Of a stretch of 27,127 nucleotides of DNA, positions 22,403 to 27,127 are shown piece after piece (position 1 is the first letter of the stretch; each line of letters opens with the position of its first letter). The notes beneath the pieces are model-generated. The model saw only the letters and a list, made by a program, of their open reading frames with translations. It was not told where the DNA came from and ran no database searches. The stretch is from Cryptobacterium sp. CAG:338 (GTDB lineage Bacteria; Actinomycetota; Coriobacteriia; Coriobacteriales; Eggerthellaceae), in contig FR896032.1 of NCBI GenBank assembly GCA_000435475.1, forward strand, positions 2,232 through 29,358, in the 5' to 3' direction. The translations under genes were made by a program, and so were the position numbers.

Positions 22403-25123
22403 ATGGTGACTGACCAAGTAAAGCGCGTCTATGCTTTCGGTAAGGACGCAAATGGTAAGAACGTTACTGAAGGCAACACCAACATGAAGGCCATTCTTGG
22501 TGGTAAGGGCGCAAACCTTGCTGAAATGGCAAACATCGGCCTTCCTGTCCCTCCCGGATTCACTATTTCTTGCCAGACTTGCATGGAGTATGCAAACTCC
22601 GACAATACCTGGCCTGAGGGAGTTCTGGACACTATTGAAGAGTATCGTGAAGATCTCGAAGCCCGTATCGGTAAAAAGATTGGTGACCCTGAAGATCCAC
22701 TGTTGGTTTCCGTTCGTTCTGGTGCACCAATGTCAATGCCCGGCATGATGGACACCGTATTGAATCTGGGTCTCAACGATAAATCTATTCACGGCTTAAT
22801 CAAGCAGACTGAGAATCCTCGCTTTGCATGGGACTCCTATCGTCGCTTTATTCAGATGTTCTCTAACGTAGTAATGGGTCTTGATGGTGACCTGTTTGAA
22901 AATGCGATCAACATCATGAAGCGTGACCGTGGTGTTGAATCAGATACCGATCTTACGGCTGAAGATCTTGAGCAGCTCGTAGAGGTATTCAAGGGTATTT
23001 TCACGGATAACGTAAGCGCAGAAGAATATCCTTCACTTGTCGTTGATGGCAAAGTTCAGTTCCCTCAAAATCCAGACATTCAACTTCGCTTGGCTATCGA
23101 GGCAGTATTTGGCTCTTGGAATAATCCTCGTGCAATCCTGTATCGTAAGCAGAACAAGATTTCTGATGATTTGGGCACTGCGGTAAATGTTCAGTCGATG
23201 ATTTTCGGCAACAAGGGCAATACTTCTGCTACGGGTGTTGCATTTACTCGTAATCCTGCAACAGGTGAAAAGGAATTCTACGGCGACTACTTGGTAAACG
23301 CTCAAGGCGAAGACGTAGTAGCAGGTATTCGTAACACCAGCCCTATTTCTGATCTTAAGCATGTGGAAGGCCTCGAAGAGGCAGGGCGTGAACTCGAAGA
23401 GGGATTCACTATTCTCGAGAATCACTTCCGTGATATGTGCGACATCGAATTCACTATCGAGCAGGGTAAGCTTTGGATGCTCCAGACTCGTGTTGGTAAG
23501 CGTACTGCTCAGGCTGCTCTTCACATTGCTATCGAAATGGAAAAGGAAGGCCTTATCACTAAGGAAGAGGCAGTTCAGCGTGTTGACCCTGAACAGCTCG
23601 ATCAGCTTCTTCACCCACAGTTTGACACGAAGGCCGAATACGATGTGGTTGCAAAAGGCTTGAACGCATCTCCTGGTGCTGCAGTGGGCGAGGCCGTATT
23701 CTCTTCTGAAGCTGCTGTTGAAGCAGCAAAGGAAGGTCGCAAGACCGTTTTGGTACGCTGGGAAACTACTCCCGATGACCTTGCTGGCATGATTGCTGCA
23801 GAGGGCATCTTGACCTCTCATGGTGGTAAGACTTCTCATGCAGCTGTTATTGCTCGTGGCATGGGTGCTCCTTGCGTATGTGGTGTAGATACCTTAAAGA
23901 TTGATGCTGAGGCAAAGCAGGCAGCTATTGCTGGTACCGATATCGTGATCAAGGAAGGCGATATGATTTCCTTGGACGGTACTACAGGCATTGTTGTTCT
24001 GGGCGCTGTTGAGCTTGTTGAGCCTGAGATGGCAGGCGATCTTGATACTATTCTTGAGTGGGCAGACGAATTCCGCACCATGGGTGTTCGCGCTAATGCT
24101 GACAATCCTGAGGATGCAGCAACTGCTCGCAAGTTTGGTGCACAGGGCATTGGTCTTTGCCGTACCGAGCATATGTTCTTGGGCGATCGTAAGCAGATCA
24201 TTCAGACCTTTATCTTGAATGAAGATGAAGCAGTTCGTGAAAAGGCAGTAGACGATCTGTTCAAAGCTCAGACTGGTGACTTCTTGGGTATGTTCAAGGC
24301 AATGGATGGTTATCCAGTTATCGTTCGTTTGCTTGACCCACCACTGCATGAGTTCCTTGAGAGCGCACGTTCTTTGGATGTTGAAATTGCTCGTCTTGAG
24401 GCATCTGGCGGCGATCCTGATGTGATCGAGAAGAAGCGTCAGCTTATGGAGCAGATCGACGGCATGAGCGAGCAGAATCCTATGTTGGGTCTTCGTGGCT
24501 GCCGTTTGGCAATCAAGTTCCCTATTCTTCCTGAAATGCAGGTTCGCGCTATTGCAACTGCTGCTGCTCAGTTGAAGAAGGAAGGTCTTGATCCTAAGCC
24601 TGAAATCATGATTCCTCTGGTTTCTGTTGTTCCTGAACTTGCAAAGCTTCGTGAACTTGCTGAAAAGATCATTGCTGAGGTTGCAGAAGAGCAGGGTGTC
24701 GAGCTTGAGATTCCTGTTGGTACCATGATCGAGCTTCCTCGTGCTGCAGTTACGGCTGATGAAATTGCAACGCAGGCAGACTTCTTCAGCTTTGGTACTA
24801 ACGACCTCACTCAGACCACGTTCGGTTTCTCTCGTGACGACGTTGAAGCTGAGTTTATTCCTCAGTACCTGGCAGAGCGCATTCTCCCATACAATCCTTT
24901 CGCAACCGTTGATCCTGGTGTTGCAAAATTGGTTAAGATGGGCGTTGAGCTTGGTCACCAGGGCAATCCAGACATCGTTTGCGGCGTTTGCGGTGAGCAT
25001 GGTGGCGATCCTGATTCTGTTAAGACCTTCTATGGAATCGGACTCGATTATGTAAGCTGCTCACCTTATCGTGTACCTTTGGCACGTTTGGCTGCTGCTC
25101 AGGCTGCTTTGGCAGACAAGTAA
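22403..25123 (+). CDS. ppdK: Pyruvate, phosphate dikinase
   Basis: PPDK converts pyruvate, ATP and phosphate reversibly to PEP, AMP and pyrophosphate. The 906 residues follow the family layout. The ATP-grasp domain occupies about 1-360 (GGKGANLAEM, VSVRSGAPMSMPGMMDTVLNLG). The swivelling His domain has GGKTSHAAV, with catalytic H479 and the regulatory threonine T477 two residues before it, the target of the upstream regulator. The C-terminal PEP/pyruvate barrel has GLCRTEHMF, NPMLGLRGCR, SFGTNDLTQTTFGFSRDD and the catalytic-type cysteine C863 in VCGEHGGDP. AAGGAGA precedes the ATG. Codon use is visibly stricter than in neighbours (AAG for Lys, CGT/CGC for Arg), suggesting very high expression. 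Confidence 0.98.
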   Translation: MVTDQVKRVYAFGKDANGKNVTEGNTNMKAILGGKGANLAEMANIGLPVPPGFTISCQTCMEYANSDNTWPEGVLDTIEEYREDLEARIGKKIGDPEDPLLVSVRSGAPMSMPGMMDTVLNLGLNDKSIHGLIKQTENPRFAWDSYRRFIQMFSNVVMGLDGDLFENAINIMKRDRGVESDTDLTAEDLEQLVEVFKGIFTDNVSAEEYPSLVVDGKVQFPQNPDIQLRLAIEAVFGSWNNPRAILYRKQNKISDDLGTAVNVQSMIFGNKGNTSATGVAFTRNPATGEKEFYGDYLVNAQGEDVVAGIRNTSPISDLKHVEGLEEAGRELEEGFTILENHFRDMCDIEFTIEQGKLWMLQTRVGKRTAQAALHIAIEMEKEGLITKEEAVQRVDPEQLDQLLHPQFDTKAEYDVVAKGLNASPGAAVGEAVFSSEAAVEAAKEGRKTVLVRWETTPDDLAGMIAAEGILTSHGGKTSHAAVIARGMGAPCVCGVDTLKIDAEAKQAAIAGTDIVIKEGDMISLDGTTGIVVLGAVELVEPEMAGDLDTILEWADEFRTMGVRANADNPEDAATARKFGAQGIGLCRTEHMFLGDRKQIIQTFILNEDEAVREKAVDDLFKAQTGDFLGMFKAMDGYPVIVRLLDPPLHEFLESARSLDVEIARLEASGGDPDVIEKKRQLMEQIDGMSEQNPMLGLRGCRLAIKFPILPEMQVRAIATAAAQLKKEGLDPKPEIMIPLVSVVPELAKLRELAEKIIAEVAEEQGVELEIPVGTMIELPRAAVTADEIATQADFFSFGTNDLTQTTFGFSRDDVEAEFIPQYLAERILPYNPFATVDPGVAKLVKMGVELGHQGNPDIVCGVCGEHGGDPDSVKTFYGIGLDYVSCSPYRVPLARLAAAQAALADK

Positions 25124-25132
25124 ACGATTGGT

Positions 25133-25158
25133 ATTACTTGGTAAATTTGCTAAGTAAT
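25133..25158 (+). other. AT-rich hairpin just after ppdK
   Basis: ATTACTT (25133-25139) and AAGTAAT (25152-25158) pair perfectly. A G-U and a G-C pair extend the stem inward (25140/25151 and 25141/25150). It stands immediately before the main terminator and may protect the 3' end of the ppdK mRNA. Confidence 0.45.
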
Positions 25159-25179
25159 CAAACAATATGCGTGTATTTA

Positions 25180-25208
25180 GATGCCCACCAATCGGTGGGC
25201 ATCTTTTT
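25180..25208 (+). terminator. Rho-independent terminator of the regulator-ppdK unit
   Basis: GATGCCCACC (25180-25189) and GGTGGGCATC (25194-25203) form a perfect 10-pair stem with a 4-base loop, followed by a run of T residues. On the minus strand it is followed by few T residues, so it is mainly directed against transcription from ppdK. It separates ppdK from the convergent minus-strand gene. Confidence 0.92.
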
Positions 25209-25229
25209 GCATATTATGTGACGCGCCAT

Positions 25230-25967
25230 TTATGAAAATACAAGTGATTGTGCAACTAAACTTGCAATATGAACGGGCTTTAGTTTTTTAGAGTTGGCTT
25301 GAGTTGTGATTGTCTGAGCTTCGGTTTGACTTGATGAAAAACGTGAATTCATTCGCTGGATTCCTTCTAAGCAGCCCGTGCAATAGCACCCAACAAAAAC
25401 AGTTGAGTATTGTTCTGCGTGTTTGCTTAGTATTTTTTCTTGCTCCTCGAAACTGCACGGTTTAAAAATCGGGTCTTTAAATAAATTTGGTGCAAGTGTT
25501 TTATAGCGAGGGGAAGGCTCTTGTAATAGGCTAGATCCACAATAGTCAGAATGTTCATAATTGTTTTCTAATTCAACTATAGAGGCATTCATTTTTTCAA
25601 GAATCTCTCGGACCGAAGCTTGAAGGTTTGGGTGATTTCGGGAACGCCAGCAGTCTTGTACGGTAATTTTTTCCTTTTTTAGATCAACCCATGATAGAGG
25701 TTTTTTCTTAGTTGGAAAGCTTTCGCATTCAAGTACCACTTCATAGATGCTCTTAAGTTTTACAGAAGGGTTTGATTCTTGCATGATAATTGCGCAGGTG
25801 GGGCATACGTAAATTACTGTGTCGTTTGCTTTTGGCGTAGCAAACTCTTTTGAACAGCAACCTAATATGATTGCATCAAGCTGTTCTTTGCAAAAGCGAA
25901 TCAAGGCTTTACTCGCCTGAGGGTCGTGTTTTGTGAATTTACATCCAGGAAGATAAAACGTTGTCAT
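25230..25967 (-). CDS. HdrB-like (CCG-domain) iron-sulfur protein, orphan
   Basis: This 245-residue protein has two degenerate CCG-type cysteine domains like those of heterodisulfide reductase subunit B and GlpC. The first reads C9 (YLPGCK), C37-C38 (LGCCS), then C55-x2-C58 (VCPTC), the CxnCCxnCxxC order but with short spacings. The second has C106 (VQDCWRSR), C143 (DYCGSS, with Tyr where the first Cys of CCG belongs) and C194/C196/C199 (VGCYCTGC). There is no N-terminal ferredoxin domain, signal peptide or membrane segment, so it is cytoplasmic. Family members bind unusual 4Fe-4S clusters or handle disulfides and quinones; the substrate here is unknown. AGGA lies 4 bases before the ATG. It is convergent with ppdK and stands alone. 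Confidence 0.65.
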   Translation of the reverse strand: MTTFYLPGCKFTKHDPQASKALIRFCKEQLDAIILGCCSKEFATPKANDTVIYVCPTCAIIMQESNPSVKLKSIYEVVLECESFPTKKKPLSWVDLKKEKITVQDCWRSRNHPNLQASVREILEKMNASIVELENNYEHSDYCGSSLLQEPSPRYKTLAPNLFKDPIFKPCSFEEQEKILSKHAEQYSTVFVGCYCTGCLEGIQRMNSRFSSSQTEAQTITTQANSKKLKPVHIASLVAQSLVFS

Positions 25968-26260
25968 GCGATCCTATCGTTCGGTATAAAAAACTTACAT
26001 GGAGTTTAGTAGATCACTTAGTTCGATACAGAGGTGTCGTAAATCTCAGTTTCCTAAAAAGATTCCGATTCCTATACTTCATCCCGCTGTATATCTTCGT
26101 TTACCGTAATCCACTATATCGTAGAAAATGTGTACTAATTGTGATAACTTTATGAAGCCATTTATGTTCATAGACTGACTATACAAGTCATTCAAGCTGA
26201 TTAAACACGAGATTAATTCATATCAATCGGTGTGAAATATCTCTCGAGGGAGGGGATGAC
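25968..26260. other. Divergent gap between the HdrB-like gene and the lipoprotein gene
   Basis: These 293 AT-rich bases separate two divergently transcribed genes and must hold both promoters. TTGTGA and TTATGT with a 17-base spacer (near 26139-26167) are a weak candidate for the rightward gene. A TATACC hexamer on the minus strand near 25985 is a weak candidate -10 for the leftward gene. A small inverted repeat (TGACT/AGTCA, 26176-26190) is also seen. No gene was recognised. Confidence 0.35.
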
Positions 26261-27019
26261 ATGGTTTTCAAAAAACTGGGGCAGTCACTGCTGATATTGA
26301 TAGCAGCTTTTGCTCTCGTGATCGGGCTTACGGGTTGCACGGGTGCACTTACTTCGGGTGGATCAAGTTCATCAAATGAGTCGAGTTCTTCCAGCTCGAG
26401 TTCGACGTACTCGGATGATGAAAGCACGACTGAGGATGATACTACCCTAGAAGATGACAGCTCATCTTTGCCTGCTAATTCTGGTGCTTCCTCGGAGTAT
26501 GGCACGCTTGATCCTGATTGGCGTTCCTCTTGCGTTAACGGATATCGAGTTTTTGATGTTTCGGCAGTAGATGACTGGCAAAGTCCACCTCCAGAGGTTC
26601 AAGATCTCGTGGATCGTATTGAGGCTCGTTACGATTTGGGGCTAGAGTTTGTTGATGTCAAGGAAGATAGTGGTGGTTGGCGTTACTACTTCCAGGATGC
26701 CGATGCTCAAGATGATCCTTATGGAGGCGATTCCCTTTCCATTAAAGTAATGCCGGGAAGTGGAATGTATGCAGCAATGGGTCTCTATTGCGTCGATGCA
26801 GATGATGTAGTTGGCGTTTCGGAAATGGTTGCAGAGGTTTTCGGGTTTGATACATATCCAATCGATGAGGTTGCCGATATCTTTAGCGATCCTAATGCTG
26901 ATGAAGGTTCTCAGAACCATTATGAAGGTGGACCTGTGTACGAATGGGCTTATTGCAAAGATGCCGGGGGAAGTGCCCTTGAAAAAGGCATTTCGTTTGT
27001 TGGATTTGCGTTTGCCTAG
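26261..27019 (+). CDS. Putative lipoprotein of unknown function
   Basis: This is a 252-residue secreted protein. Two lysines at K4-K5 are followed by a hydrophobic stretch (10-22) and a lipobox LTGC, with lipidation expected at C26. Residues 27 to about 75 are a low-complexity Ser/Thr/Asp/Glu linker that probably spaces the folded part from the membrane. The remaining 175 residues form an acidic domain with three cysteines (in SSCVNGY, GLYCVDAD and AYCKDAG) and repeated aromatic segments such as GGWRYYFQDAD and GGPVYEWAYC. I do not recognise a family. GGGAGGGG lies 5 bases before the ATG. A terminator follows, so it is probably a single-gene unit. Confidence 0.8.
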   Translation: MVFKKLGQSLLILIAAFALVIGLTGCTGALTSGGSSSSNESSSSSSSSTYSDDESTTEDDTTLEDDSSSLPANSGASSEYGTLDPDWRSSCVNGYRVFDVSAVDDWQSPPPEVQDLVDRIEARYDLGLEFVDVKEDSGGWRYYFQDADAQDDPYGGDSLSIKVMPGSGMYAAMGLYCVDADDVVGVSEMVAEVFGFDTYPIDEVADIFSDPNADEGSQNHYEGGPVYEWAYCKDAGGSALEKGISFVGFAFA

Positions 27020-27043
27020 GCACATTTAGCCTAAAAAATCCAA

Positions 27044-27077
27044 AAAAGCCGAACACCAACAAGAGTGTTCGGCTTTT
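27044..27077 (+). terminator. Terminator after the lipoprotein gene, possibly bidirectional
   Basis: AAAAGCCGAACAC (27044-27056) and GTGTTCGGCTTTT (27065-27077) are exact reverse complements with an 8-base loop. The A-rich left arm and T-rich right arm mean it would work in both directions. Confidence 0.9.
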
Positions 27078-27106
27078 AGTTTGTATTCGAGCAAAAAACA
27101 AAAGGC

Positions 27107-27127
27107 GAACTCTCATTTGGAGAGTTC
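27107..27127. terminator. Second hairpin at the window edge, truncated
   Basis: GAACTCTC (27107-27114) and GAGAGTTC (27120-27127) form 8 pairs with a 5-base loop. The left arm is preceded by AAAAGGC, so the stem probably continues beyond the window. On the minus strand the A run before it would become a U tract, which fits a terminator for a gene entering from the right. The end is cut off. Confidence 0.55.

Noticed and set aside
23894..25000. Long open frame (368 codons) on the minus strand inside ppdK
   Set aside because: It is fully antisense to a well-supported gene, its translation has no recognisable domain, and it arises from the strong codon bias of ppdK. The same holds for the minus-strand frame at 23033-23839.
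25961..26155. Small plus-strand frame (64 codons) before the lipoprotein gene
   Set aside because: It overlaps the start of the minus-strand HdrB-like gene, has no ribosome binding site and gives an unstructured composition.
1..27127. CRISPR array, insertion sequence, prophage or defence island
   Set aside because: No spaced direct repeats, transposase, integrase or phage gene was seen. Gene order is conserved housekeeping almost throughout.

Overview
This window is a long run of conserved housekeeping genes from a Gram-positive, low-to-moderate-GC actinobacterium, most likely a member of the Coriobacteriia. The reasons are these. The order fakA-like, recG, rsmD, coaD, DivIVA/SepIVA-like gene, yceD, rnc, smc, ftsY, ffh, rpsP, khpA, rimM, trmD, lepB matches the conserved actinobacterial chromosome segment. 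L28 and L32 are both the four-cysteine zinc type. A two-subunit glycyl-tRNA synthetase and a PPDK with its regulatory kinase/phosphorylase sit downstream. The base composition is well below that of typical high-GC actinomycetes. The species cannot be named from the sequence alone.

Layout. Bases 1-694 hold rpmB (L28) on the minus strand, with a clear promoter and terminator, facing away from the rest. Bases 695-6129 run asp23-like, fakA-like (DAK2), recG, rsmD, coaD; the last three overlap or nearly touch. Bases 6277-7298 are a short SepIVA/DivIVA-like coiled-coil gene overlapping yceD by one base. Bases 7356-8710 are rpmF-plsX with a good promoter and a terminator-like hairpin between the two genes. 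Bases 8711-8944 are a non-coding, hairpin-rich leader in front of rnc. Bases 8945-15738 are rnc-smc-ftsY-ffh, tightly packed. Bases 15739-18362 are a structured leader and then rpsP-khpA-rimM-trmD-lepB. Bases 18405-21418 are glyQ-glyS. Bases 21491-25123 are the PPDK regulatory protein and PPDK, ended by a strong terminator. Bases 25230-25967 (minus strand) encode an orphan HdrB-like iron-sulfur protein. Bases 26261-27019 encode a lipoprotein of unknown function with its own terminator.

How the genes fit together. Translation and its quality control are served by L28, L32, S16, RsmD, RimM, TrmD, KhpA and GlyQS. SRP (Ffh), its receptor (FtsY) and signal peptidase (LepB) handle protein export. 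SMC, RecG and the SepIVA-like protein concern chromosome and septum maintenance. FakA and PlsX belong to the same acyl-phosphate route into phospholipids. PPDK and its regulator form a closed two-gene control module for pyruvate/PEP interconversion.

The parts that deserve a second look are mostly RNA-level and peripheral. There is a 20-pair hairpin just upstream of rnc, a possible RNase III autoregulation site. A strong hairpin lies in the rpsP leader. A short version of SepIVA sits in the SepIVA position. RecG has DEQQ where DEQH is expected. Two accessory genes of unknown role lie at the right-hand end. I see no mobile element, CRISPR array, tRNA or rRNA, and nothing that amounts to an obvious new multi-gene system.
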